Shown here: piece by piece, positions 10,101 through 15,723 of the stretch
Layout of the letters: each line of letters opens with the position of its first letter
Position numbering within the stretch: position 1 is the first letter of the stretch
Assembly (NCBI GenBank): GCA_964519245.1
Contig: CAZFLK010000071.1
Location: 1 to 26,179 of the forward strand
Source of the DNA: JAYPEY01 sp964519245
Lineage (GTDB): Bacteria > Verrucomicrobiota > Verrucomicrobiia > Limisphaerales > JAYPEY01
DNA length: 26,179 nucleotides
Reading direction: 5' to 3'
Made by a program: the position numbers and the translations under genes
The notes under the pieces: model-generated
The model's input: only the letters and a program-made list of their open reading frames with translations
What the model was told of the DNA's origin: nothing
Databases searched by the model: none

Positions 10101-11164
10101 TTGAGAGCATACGGGCCTTTGCGGTCGGCAATCCCTCGGACGCCTTTGGCGATCGTTACAAGGTCTTCGACCAGGAACGTCGCATAGCGCGTTTGCCCGG
10201 ACCGCCCTACCAGTTCCTGGATCGGGTGGTTGAAATCTCCAATTGTGAGCAATGGCAACTCGATTCGGGCGGCGTGATCGAGGCGCAGTATGACGTGCCC
10301 GTTGATGAATGGTATTTCGCCGAGAACCGGCAGGGCGACATGCCCTTTTCGGTCCTGCTGGAAATTGCGCTGCAACCCTGCGGTTGGCTGGCGGCCTATC
10401 TCGGCTCTGCCTTGACCAGCGAGACCGACCTTCGCTTTCGGAACCTCGGAGGCTCCGCGATTCAACATCTGCCGGTGACGCCCGACATGGGCGCGCTTGC
10501 CATCGATATCACCATCACCCGCGTCTCCAACGCCGGCGGCATGGTGATCCAGAACTTCGACATGACCGTGCGCTCCTCACGCGGCGTGGTCTATGAAGGC
10601 GACACCTACTTCGGTTTCTTCTCAGCGGCGGCGCTCGCAAATCAGATCGGCATTCGCGAGGCAGTCCCTTACGAACCGTCGGAAGCGGAATTGGCGAATG
10701 GCCGGTCCTTCCCGTATCCGACCGAAGCGCCGTATCCTGGCGACATGCTGCGAATGATCGACGAAGTGGCCTGCTTCGCGCCCGAGGGCGGTCCTCATGG
10801 CCTGGGCTTCATTCGTGGCAAGATGTCCGTGAAGCCTGAGGCGTGGTTCTTCAAGGCCCACTTTTACCAGGACCCGGTGATTCCCGGGTCGCTGGGATTG
10901 GAGTCCTTCCTGCAGCTGCTCAAGGTTGTCGCAGTCGAGCGCTGGGGATGGGAGGAAGGACAACGCCTGGAAACCATTGCCTGTGGCGAGAAGCACGAAT
11001 GGGTCTACCGCGGGCAAATCATCCCGACAGACAACGAAGTCACCGTCGAGGCCGTGATCACCTCCTTCGACGACGAGAAGAAGTTGCTGAAGGCCGACGG
11101 CTTCCTGCACGTGGATGGAAGAACCATCTACGGCATGAAGGAGTTTTCGTTGCGGGTGGTTTGA
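4196..11164 (+). CDS. Multidomain lipid/polyketide synthase: KS-CLF-AT-DH-DH (PfaC/Pfa3-like)
   Basis: This 2322-residue cytosolic iterative synthase resembles polyunsaturated-fatty-acid and secondary-lipid synthases. Domains in order: ketosynthase (1-445) with Cys190 in DAACASS, His324 and Lys359/His364; a second KS fold (about 473-890) where Glu675 stands in place of Cys and Arg827 in place of the last His, so a chain-length-factor-like partner; acyltransferase (about 1035-1380) with Ser1125 in GYSLGES and His1242; an Ala/Pro-rich linker and helical stretch (1380-1535); a FabA-like double hotdog (1540-1930) with His1824 and Glu1838; and a second double hotdog (1960-2322) with His2222 and Glu2236. 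In each pair only the second half has the catalytic His. I see no LGxDS carrier-protein motif, no ketoreductase and no enoylreductase. The order matches my memory of myxobacterial Pfa3 without its acylglycerolphosphate acyltransferase end. The product is unknown. It starts three bases after the AsnC-like gene. Confidence 0.9.
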   Translation: MKFSEPIAIVGMGGIFPGSPTLDDYWRNVAQGVDAAREVPEGRWEVAASDTYDPTPGAPDKVYSTRACFIEGFEFDPSGLALNEELLRSLDPMFHLALHAGRQAFASAAMAKVDLTKVGVILGNIALPTDSSSALNDEILQPLFEEALGEAPTVLKAIEPLNRWVAGLPGNILAKALGLGGGAYTLDAACASSLYAVKLACDELLARRADVMLTGGLSRPDCQYTQMGFSQLTALSRSGRCSPFDSKGDGLVVGEGAGIVVLKRLSDALEAGDEIHAVIKGVGLSNDIAGNLLAPASEGQLRAMRDAYAEAEWAPDMVDLIECHATGTPIGDAVEFNSLRELWGGRRIEGRRCALGAAKANVGHLLTGAGAAGLIRALLAIKNRTLPPLANFEQPGAKIDLAASPFAALTEAQPWEARDDKTPRRAAVSAFGFGGINAHVLIEEWTEAGSEARARRVHGRSPSDRESSQRGAGTPVAIIGMDACFGPWTDLRQFQERVFGGGPDFEPTFKRDWFGADGSDWLQRRGACAADFKGHYLGDLRIPINRYRIPPKELEEMLPQQLLMLQVAAGAFDDAAVAGLDGLRTGAFIGIELDMETNRFHFRWSLLNRAREWAKARGLSLKDGELAAWTDALRESSGPALNANRTMGALGGIVASRLAREFKIGGPCHTISSEEASGMRALEAAVRALQQGELDHALVGAVDLAGDVRSVLTVNPAGETVPGEGAAAMVLKRLDDAVRDGDRVYSVIRGVGAASGGVGVGVGADAATCNTAFQRAYADAVVDPASVECLELHGGQACETEAVKTFFGQTERKRAMKLGSASSQIGRAGAASALASVVKASLAVYQEALPGSRAFAGTSLSDDPRFLWLEKPQYWLRDRVDGPRRAGVTAIGAGGTCAHVVIEALEGQRSKRVNTERRQPLGAREEALFVVRGEDVSKLTTGLGQLREFALRNAERGAEALARQWRLEGEFCEGGRALAIVAANAEALVDLTREADAVIQAGGNPAEIDGSDARRNGGDERIFYSAEPLAPEGGVAFVYPGSGNHYLDMGREIGAQWPELLRRQDEENERLASQVVSERFWGGATMAEISADHHAMIFGQVAHGAICSDLVQACGVEPDDVIGYSLGESAGLFSTRAWTARDEMYRRMVEGDLFTRQLAGECASVRKVWKLKQGEDVDWKMGVIDRDASQTREALQGRARVYLLIVNTPNECIVGGQRKAVDALVADLGCHLFPIDGVTTVHCEVAEPVAKAYRDLHVFETNVQQGVRYYSGNLGTDYDLSAEAAADSIIANALHGVDYPRTIETAYANGARIFVEMGPGATCCRMIDQILGDRPHVARSISIPGRGAVGVALRVLARLIAEGVNVDLDFLYGAETCVVGHRRKDNTRTEPVVVLPLAAKAFTPPRAENFKKNADLKGPLAEGPQPIDAAAAVPAARPVEAMVAPAVGGGNTSLIAQWTAAEAARVKAHETYLQFSRNLFQTMAEGVERCNRLESELKAAGIGALPVGNASGAAFSAETTAPGAGESYEEYPEEVPRSLNFAQCMEFAVGRIGKVLGKKFVEVDAHPTRVRLPDDPLMLAHRVLDIEGEPLSMTSGRVLTEHDIHPDAWYLDAGRIPTCIAVEAGQADLFLSGFLGIDFQTKGKAVYRLLDAVVTFHRGLPVEGDTIRYDIYIDHFFRQGDTWLFRFGFDGTVNGEKLLTMRDGCAGFFTEEELDAGKGIIHTKLDLRPMPGKLPHGWTPFVPWKGIEAYTDEQLNALRRGDLEGCFGATFAGLNLADPLTLPDGRMRLVHRITELDPTGGRFGIGRITGEADIHPDDWFLTCHFCDDMVMPGTLMFECCLHTLRVFLLRLGWVFEKATVAPEPVAEVKSQLKCRGQVIQSTRKVTYVISIKELGYRPEPYAIVDALMYSDDKATVEITNMSIRFTGATQESIRATWDAKGQGAERREPASAHPPAASAPLTKAPIFDFESIRAFAVGNPSDAFGDRYKVFDQERRIARLPGPPYQFLDRVVEISNCEQWQLDSGGVIEAQYDVPVDEWYFAENRQGDMPFSVLLEIALQPCGWLAAYLGSALTSETDLRFRNLGGSAIQHLPVTPDMGALAIDITITRVSNAGGMVIQNFDMTVRSSRGVVYEGDTYFGFFSAAALANQIGIREAVPYEPSEAELANGRSFPYPTEAPYPGDMLRMIDEVACFAPEGGPHGLGFIRGKMSVKPEAWFFKAHFYQDPVIPGSLGLESFLQLLKVVAVERWGWEEGQRLETIACGEKHEWVYRGQIIPTDNEVTVEAVITSFDDEKKLLKADGFLHVDGRTIYGMKEFSLRVV

Positions 11165-11192
11165 ACAACCTCTCCGTGGTTCTTCTTTTCTC
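11163..11192 (+). terminator. Possible terminator after the lipid synthase
   Basis: GAACAACC (11163-11170) pairs with GGTTCTTC (11178-11185) with one C-C mismatch around a 7-base loop, followed by TTTTCTC. The element includes the last bases of the stop codon. A second small stem, CTCAG/CTGAG (11190-11205), lies just behind. The context, a long plus-strand gene converging on a minus-strand gene, fits a terminator, but the stem is weak. Confidence 0.35.
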
Positions 11193-11237
11193 AGTGTTCT
11201 CTGAGTCAAGACGGCGAGCCCGAAACAAGGCGTCGAA

Positions 11238-12119
11238 CTAGAACTTCAGCGTGACGCCTTCGCGGGCGCCGAAGATGAAGATCTCGGACTTGAATTGCGC
11301 GGCTCGTTCACCGCAGAGGCGGACGCGTTCATCGACGCTGTTGTTGGTGGTGGTGGGATCGTGATGGAAGAGGGCGAGCTTCTTGACCCCGGCCTGGATG
11401 GCGAGGTCGGTGACCGTGAGACAACTGGTGTGTCCCCAGCCGCGTTTCTCCTCGTATTCCGCGTCGGTGTACTGCGCGTCGGCGATGAGGAGATCGGCGT
11501 CGCGAATGGTCTCGACCAGTTCCGCCGGCACAGTGCGAAGTCGCTCCTCGGCGGTCGGGTCGTCCCGCACTTCGTCAGGGATGTTCTCAATCTCATTGTC
11601 GGTCAGGTAGACGATTTTGACCCCGTTTCTCTCGAAGGCGTAGCCGAAGCAGCCTCCAGGATGATTGAGGGGAAAGCAGACGACCCGGGTGTCGCCCACC
11701 TGCTTGGCGCCATCCGCGAAGATGTCATCAACGATCTCGGCCTTCAGTTCGCCGAACCCCACGGGGAAGTAGGAGGAGGACATCTGGCCGGACAACAGTC
11801 GGTGGCGGCTTTCGTCGCCAGGAGCCGTGCCGTAGACGCGGATTCTGGTGTTGGGAATGTAGGCGGGGGCGAAGAATGGAAAGCCTTGGATGTGATCCCA
11901 GTGGGTATGGGTGATAAGCAGGTGCATTTCCTCGGGAGCTTCCTTCCGGGTCAGCAGGTCGGCCCCGAGTTCGCGGATGCCGGAGCCGGCGTCACAGATG
12001 AAAAGCGCTTCGTCCATGCGCACCTCGACACAGGGAGTGTTGCCGCCGTAGACACGGGTGGAATTGCCCGGGGTGGGAATGGAGCCTCGTGTGCCCCAAA
12101 AAGTCACAAACACCGCCAT
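11238..12119 (-). CDS. Metallo-beta-lactamase-fold hydrolase
   Basis: It is 293 residues. The N-terminus WGTRGSIPTPG and GGNTPC are typical of the MBL subgroup related to cyclic-phosphate phosphodiesterases and RNase Z. The metal-binding signature HTHWDH is at 71-76, with further likely ligands at His153, Asp174, His230 and His252/253. There is no signal peptide, so it is cytosolic. It likely hydrolyses a phosphodiester or a related small molecule; the substrate cannot be told. The ATG lies only two bases behind the stop of the FHA gene, so the two are translated from one message and probably act together. It converges on the lipid synthase with a 73-base gap. Confidence 0.85.
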   Translation of the reverse strand: MAVFVTFWGTRGSIPTPGNSTRVYGGNTPCVEVRMDEALFICDAGSGIRELGADLLTRKEAPEEMHLLITHTHWDHIQGFPFFAPAYIPNTRIRVYGTAPGDESRHRLLSGQMSSSYFPVGFGELKAEIVDDIFADGAKQVGDTRVVCFPLNHPGGCFGYAFERNGVKIVYLTDNEIENIPDEVRDDPTAEERLRTVPAELVETIRDADLLIADAQYTDAEYEEKRGWGHTSCLTVTDLAIQAGVKKLALFHHDPTTTNNSVDERVRLCGERAAQFKSEIFIFGAREGVTLKF

Positions 12120-12121
12120 GC

Positions 12122-12484
12122 TCAGCCTTCCCGGTAGACAAACTCGTTGTCCGCGATCTGGATGATGTCCCCGTCGCGCAGGACTGCGCGCCAGACTTTC
12201 AGCCCGTTGAGATAGATGCCATTGCGACTCTCGTTGTCCTGGATGATGAACTCGCCGGAGCGGCGGCGGAGAATGGCATGGTGGCGTGAGGCCTTGGGGG
12301 AGACCAGCCGGACCGGGGCGTCGTCGGCCCTGCCGATGATGGTGGTCCTGGCCGAGAGTTTGAACAAGCGAATGCCTCCATCATCGCCTTCCGCCTGTTC
12401 CAGATAGTGGGGCCTGGAACTGCGGCCCTTGCGTGGAGCCAGGCTGCTGGTTGCGATGGTTGCTGAATCTGACGGATCGTCCAT
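12122..12484 (-). CDS. Small FHA-domain protein
   Basis: It is 120 residues: a disordered, Ser/Arg-rich start (1-25) and one forkhead-associated domain (about 35-118). The phosphothreonine-binding signature is complete: GR at 51-52, SRHH at 66-69, and NESRNG at 84-89, followed by LNG. FHA domains bind phosphothreonine peptides, so this is a small adaptor reading a Ser/Thr kinase signal; no such kinase is in the window. The stop is two bases ahead of the metallo-hydrolase start, which suggests this adaptor recruits or regulates that enzyme. The oxidoreductase upstream on the same strand is 80 bases away and may share the transcript. Confidence 0.85.
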   Translation of the reverse strand: MDDPSDSATIATSSLAPRKGRSSRPHYLEQAEGDDGGIRLFKLSARTTIIGRADDAPVRLVSPKASRHHAILRRRSGEFIIQDNESRNGIYLNGLKVWRAVLRDGDIIQIADNEFVYREG

Positions 12485-12564
12485 GAACTTGGAGCAGAAT
12501 CTGTCGAGCCGCGCCGGCTGTCAAACTTCGATGTGAACCGCGCACGGGCAACCAGACATTCCTC

Positions 12565-13815
12565 TCAGGAGGCGGACAGTCCAAACCTGCTGTCGATGGG
12601 ACGTTGGTAATCGCGGAGAGCGCCGCTGAGGACCTCATCAACTTCGACCGTGCGTCCCGCCCGGGCAGACTCGACGATGGCGTAGGCTGCAGCCAGGTCC
12701 TGGAGGCCCTCGCGCCCGCTGGTCTCCGGCTCGCGCCGATCGGCCACGGCGCGCAGCCAGTCGTATTGATTGAGAGCAAAACCGTCGGCCAGACCGAAGG
12801 GAAAATCGCGTTCCTTCGTGGCCTCATCCGCCTTGGCCTCGTAGAGCGCTGAAAGGCTTTCGGCCGGCGTGCCATCGAAAGTCACATCGTCGCCGGTCAC
12901 GCGAGCCTTGTCGCCATAGAAGACGAAGCCCTGTCCGACCTTGGTGGGCTCTCCGTGGCCGCACCAACTTGCGTGCAAATCACCCACGACGCCGGACCGC
13001 GTCTCGAAACTGGCGAAAAACGTGTCGTCTGCGTCGCACTGCACTTCGTCGATGATCTCGCCGGCGGCGTTCCGGGTGGCGCGTCTGGGTTCCACGATCG
13101 CAGTGCGGGCTGTGACAGATCGGATCTCCCCGGCGAGATAGCGGATGATGTCGAACTGATGCACGCCCATGTCCAGGCTCAGTCCGCCGCCTTCATCGAG
13201 GCGGTGGCGCCAGGGTGTTTCGGCGACAATACGATCGGGAGCCCACCAAGCGCCGACGACGCCGAAGAGGACCATTTGCAGGGCGCCTCCGAGGCCGGAA
13301 TCGAAAAGCCATTTCCAATGTCGGGTAGCCGGGCGATTACGCGCGTTCTCGAAAACGCCGAGCACGCAGTCGCGCGCTTCCGCCTCGTCGCACATGCGTC
13401 GGGCCGCCTCAACGGTGACGCCCAACGGCTTCTGAGAGAGGACATCCTTCTGATGGGCGAAGGCGCAGGCAGCAATGCGGTGATGCAACGAATGGAGCGT
13501 GAAGTCGTTGACGGCATCGATCGCGCCATTGGCGATCATGTCCTCGTAGTCGGTATGGATCGAGACCTCTATGCCGGGCTGAAAATCGGAAAGGAACTCG
13601 TCTGAGACAGCGAGAGGATCGCCGGGAATATCGCTGACTCCGGGGCGTTGGGGTGGGCCTTCACCGCGTTTGACGTACATGCACGCGTCGTCCTCCTTGC
13701 GGGCGCAGAGCGCGGTGATTTGAAAGTCGTCATAGCCCGCTTCGCGCAGCAGACGATACCCCCGAAGATGCGCCGCCAGAATCCGTCCGCAACCAACAAT
13801 GCCGATTCGTGTCAT
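12565..13815 (-). CDS. Gfo/Idh/MocA-family oxidoreductase (cytosolic)
   Basis: It is 416 residues from ATG 13815. I chose this start because the Rossmann fold begins at once (MTRIGIVGCGRI); the frame is open 39 codons further up, but that part is Pro/Arg-rich and has no homology. The NAD(P)-binding GxGxxA-like loop sits at 7-14, the catalytic-lysine motif reads SQKPLG (Lys129; Gln in place of the usual Glu), and GGGLSLDMGVHQFDI is the usual substrate-side Asp/His stretch. The family oxidises or reduces sugars and cyclitols; the substrate is not readable here. No signal peptide. The leader before the ATG is pyrimidine-rich with no Shine-Dalgarno sequence. It lies 80 bases upstream of the FHA gene. 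Confidence 0.88.
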   Translation of the reverse strand: MTRIGIVGCGRILAAHLRGYRLLREAGYDDFQITALCARKEDDACMYVKRGEGPPQRPGVSDIPGDPLAVSDEFLSDFQPGIEVSIHTDYEDMIANGAIDAVNDFTLHSLHHRIAACAFAHQKDVLSQKPLGVTVEAARRMCDEAEARDCVLGVFENARNRPATRHWKWLFDSGLGGALQMVLFGVVGAWWAPDRIVAETPWRHRLDEGGGLSLDMGVHQFDIIRYLAGEIRSVTARTAIVEPRRATRNAAGEIIDEVQCDADDTFFASFETRSGVVGDLHASWCGHGEPTKVGQGFVFYGDKARVTGDDVTFDGTPAESLSALYEAKADEATKERDFPFGLADGFALNQYDWLRAVADRREPETSGREGLQDLAAAYAIVESARAGRTVEVDEVLSGALRDYQRPIDSRFGLSAS

Positions 13816-13932
13816 GGCGGGGAGGATGGGGGAGGCGGGCTGCGGAATCAACGGCGGAAGAATTGATGGGCGGGACCCACTCATAGGGCGACGCATGGCG
13901 CGTAGCCAAGGGACGCAGAGTCTGGCGGCCAT

Positions 13933-13994
13933 CGTTGGAGTTCACGCTTCAGCGTGCTTTTGCACAGGGGCACGCTGAAGCGTGAACTCCAACG
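13933..13994. repeat. 24-bp perfect inverted repeat with 14-base spacer
   Basis: The arm 13933-13956 is the exact reverse complement of 13971-13994; the spacer is 13957-13970. Each arm contains CACGCTTCAGCGTG or its complement, itself nearly a palindrome, so either one long stem or two small hairpins can form. No T run follows, so it is not a standard terminator. It looks like a dispersed REP-type element; I recall similar sequences in verrucomicrobial genomes but cannot verify this here. Confidence 0.85.
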
Positions 13995-14015
13995 CGCGGA
14001 CGGGGATGTCCGCGC
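13994..14015. repeat. 8-bp GC hairpin
   Basis: GCGCGGAC (13994-14001) and GTCCGCGC (14008-14015) pair perfectly around GGGGAT. It begins at the last base of the 24-bp inverted repeat, which suggests both are parts of one composite repeat element. Confidence 0.7.
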
Positions 14016-14055
14016 TCCGATGCCGGGGGGGGCAGGGGGAGATCCGAAAGGCTCG

Positions 14056-14126
14056 GTAGCAGTCGACGTGAGGAGGCTTAGTTGAAAAGCCGCCATGGGC
14101 TTGAGCCTCGTCACCTCGTCTGCTAC
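14056..14126. repeat. Imperfect 23-base inverted repeat
   Basis: The segment 14056-14078 starts GTAGCAG and ends GAGGCT. The reverse complement of 14104-14126 matches it at 20 of 23 positions, with a spacer of 25 bases. The three differences are at arm positions 8, 12 and 17. Two diverged copies of one short element in opposite orientation fit a family of mobile non-coding repeats better than a conserved RNA stem, since the differences do not compensate. Confidence 0.65.
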
Positions 14127-14190
14127 GGGGATTCGAAACAGGCTGCCATTATCAAAATGTTCGTCGCGTCAAGGGAAACGACGCCCCACG

Positions 14191-14222
14191 AAAAAGGCCG
14201 CCAGGAAAACCTGGCGGCCTTT
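14191..14222 (-). terminator. Strong rho-independent terminator of the Tat-type oxidoreductase gene
   Basis: AAAGGCCGCCAGG (14193-14205), loop AAAA (14206-14209), and CCTGGCGGCCTTT (14210-14222) form a perfect 13-bp stem. Read on the minus strand the stem is followed by a T run (complement of 14191-14195), 26 bases after the stop codon of the oxidoreductase gene ending at 14249. This is the clearest terminator in the window and closes the NIPSNAP-oxidoreductase operon. Confidence 0.92.
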
Positions 14223-14248
14223 GGTGGTTGATTCGAATTCTGCGCGGC

Positions 14249-15643
14249 TCAGACTTCCCAGCCCTTCCGGTATTCGCGCTTGATCCATTGGTCGGCTTCC
14301 GGGGCATTCTTGGCTCGGCCGGACTTGGCGTCCCATTCGAGTTTCTTGCCGGCCTTGAGGGCGACGTTGCCGAGCAGCATCGTTTCGGTGAAGGTGGCGG
14401 CGTAGTCGAAGTTGGAGTAGGCCTTGGCGACATCGCCGGTCCGCATGGCTTGCGCCCATTCGTTCTTCATACCCTGGTCGTTGTTCCGTTCGCCGTTGCG
14501 AGGGAACCATGGACTGGGGCCGCCATAGTCCTTGAACTTCTTCTCGGGGAACAGCTTGAACGCGGCGCCATAGTCGTTGGGCGAGTAGAGAACGCCCTTG
14601 TCACCGACCATGATGGAGCCGCTGCCGACCGGTTTCTCGCCATGGAAGAGATCGAACGGCGGAAGGTTCTTCTTCCCGTAAACGGTCTTACCTTCGTACC
14701 AAACGAGTTTGCAGGGCGGCATGTCTCCGCGAGCGGGGAACTCGTAGGTGAAAGTGGCCCAACGGGGATAGGTTTCCGGGTTCAGTCGGCCACTGGAAGC
14801 CTCGACCGAGGTTGGCGCGCCGAGTTTGAGAGCCATGAACGCCATATTGACGGTGTGGCAGGCCATATCGCCCAGGGCGCCGGTGCCAAAATCCCACCAA
14901 CCCCGCCAAGTGAAGGGATGGTAAATGCCGCGGCCGCCTTTCTTGCCCGCAGGTTGGTGATAAAACGGACGCCAAGGCGCCGGGCCGAGGAACTGCTCCC
15001 AATGGATATGGGAGGGCACGGGTTGGGAGCCCTTGGGGCGATCGATAATGGAGGGGGCCTGCGGCCAGACCGGCCGGTTCGTCCAGGCATGCACCTCGCG
15101 AACGGGACCGATCGCACCGTCGCGAACAATCTCCACGCCGCGACGCAATCCATCGAGAGCCGTGCCCTGGTTGCCCATCTGGGTGGCGACTTTCATCTCG
15201 CGAGCGACGCGCTTCATTTCGCGGGCCTCCCAGACGTCATGGGTTAGCGGCTTCTGACAGTAGACGTGTTTGCCGTGTTTCATCGCCATCAACGAGGCGA
15301 CGGCGTGGGTGTTGTCCGGAGTGCTGACCGTCACCGCATCGATCTGGTCGGCCATGCGGTCGAACATGACGCGGAAATCGTTGAACTTGTTGGCATTCGG
15401 AAATTTCTTCGCCTTCGAGGCGAGGTGATTGTCATCGATGTCGCAGAGAGCGACGACCTCGCCTATGTTGCCGGCTTGGTCGATGTCGCTGGATCCCTTG
15501 CCGCCGATTCCGATGCCGGCGACGCGGATGCGGTCATTGGCGCCCCAGATGGATTTGGGCGCATACATGAATCCGAAGGTGGACAGGGCTGAAGCCGCAA
15601 TGAAGTTTCGACGATTGTAATGATAGGTGGTTTTCCGTGGCAT
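14249..15643 (-). CDS. Tat-exported Gfo/Idh/MocA-family oxidoreductase
   Basis: It is 464 residues. A twin-arginine signal opens the protein (RRNFIAAS, Arg11-Arg12, then a hydrophobic stretch to about residue 34), so it is folded with its nucleotide in the cytosol and exported to the periplasm. The Rossmann loop GIGIGGKG is at 43-50 and the catalytic motif YCQKPLTHD has Lys131. The C-terminal half (about 160-420) is the usual substrate domain with Trp-rich loops (WRGWWDFGTGALGDMACH). Members of this type in Verrucomicrobia and Planctomycetes are thought to act on sugars or on 3-keto-sugar intermediates, but no substrate is proven by sequence. It follows the NIPSNAP gene by 80 bases on the same strand and ends before a strong terminator. 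Confidence 0.9.
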   Translation of the reverse strand: MPRKTTYHYNRRNFIAASALSTFGFMYAPKSIWGANDRIRVAGIGIGGKGSSDIDQAGNIGEVVALCDIDDNHLASKAKKFPNANKFNDFRVMFDRMADQIDAVTVSTPDNTHAVASLMAMKHGKHVYCQKPLTHDVWEAREMKRVAREMKVATQMGNQGTALDGLRRGVEIVRDGAIGPVREVHAWTNRPVWPQAPSIIDRPKGSQPVPSHIHWEQFLGPAPWRPFYHQPAGKKGGRGIYHPFTWRGWWDFGTGALGDMACHTVNMAFMALKLGAPTSVEASSGRLNPETYPRWATFTYEFPARGDMPPCKLVWYEGKTVYGKKNLPPFDLFHGEKPVGSGSIMVGDKGVLYSPNDYGAAFKLFPEKKFKDYGGPSPWFPRNGERNNDQGMKNEWAQAMRTGDVAKAYSNFDYAATFTETMLLGNVALKAGKKLEWDAKSGRAKNAPEADQWIKREYRKGWEV

Positions 15644-15723
15644 GGCGGTTGGAGTGCTGGTGTTTCGGAGTTCTGAGGTATCGAGTTGGATGGGGAGGGG
15701 CCCTAATGTTGAAATCGCTGTAA

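Larger units (their letters stand above)
13816..14248. other. 433-bp intergenic region made largely of hairpins
   Basis: This lies between two minus-strand oxidoreductase genes. In order it holds a 24-bp perfect inverted repeat (13933-13994), an 8-bp GC hairpin abutting it (13994-14015), a run of nine G around 14025-14032, an imperfect 23-base inverted repeat (14056-14126), and the terminator of the upstream gene (14191-14222). No convincing protein gene is present; short open frames here are translations of the repeats. It must also hold the promoter of the downstream oxidoreductase, which I could not place with confidence. Confidence 0.7.

Noticed and set aside
4901..10468. Three long minus-strand open frames (573, 610 and 580 codons) opposite the lipid synthase
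   Set aside because: They are antisense shadows in GC-rich coding DNA. Their translations show no domains, while the plus strand has complete catalytic motifs throughout.
11295..12137. 280-codon plus-strand open frame opposite the metallo-hydrolase
   Set aside because: The minus strand encodes an intact HTHWDH enzyme here; the plus-strand translation has no recognisable domain.
13881..14114. 77-codon minus-strand open frame in the hairpin-rich gap
   Set aside because: It is a translation of the inverted repeat elements and has no protein-like features.
14146..14172. TTGACG and TAATGG or GATAAT on the minus strand as promoter of the cytosolic oxidoreductase
   Set aside because: Spacing is 15 or 13 bases and the matches are imperfect, too weak to list as a feature.
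14228..15247. 339-codon plus-strand open frame opposite the Tat-type oxidoreductase
   Set aside because: It is a shadow of a well-defined Gfo/Idh/MocA gene, and it also starts close to a terminator of the opposite strand.
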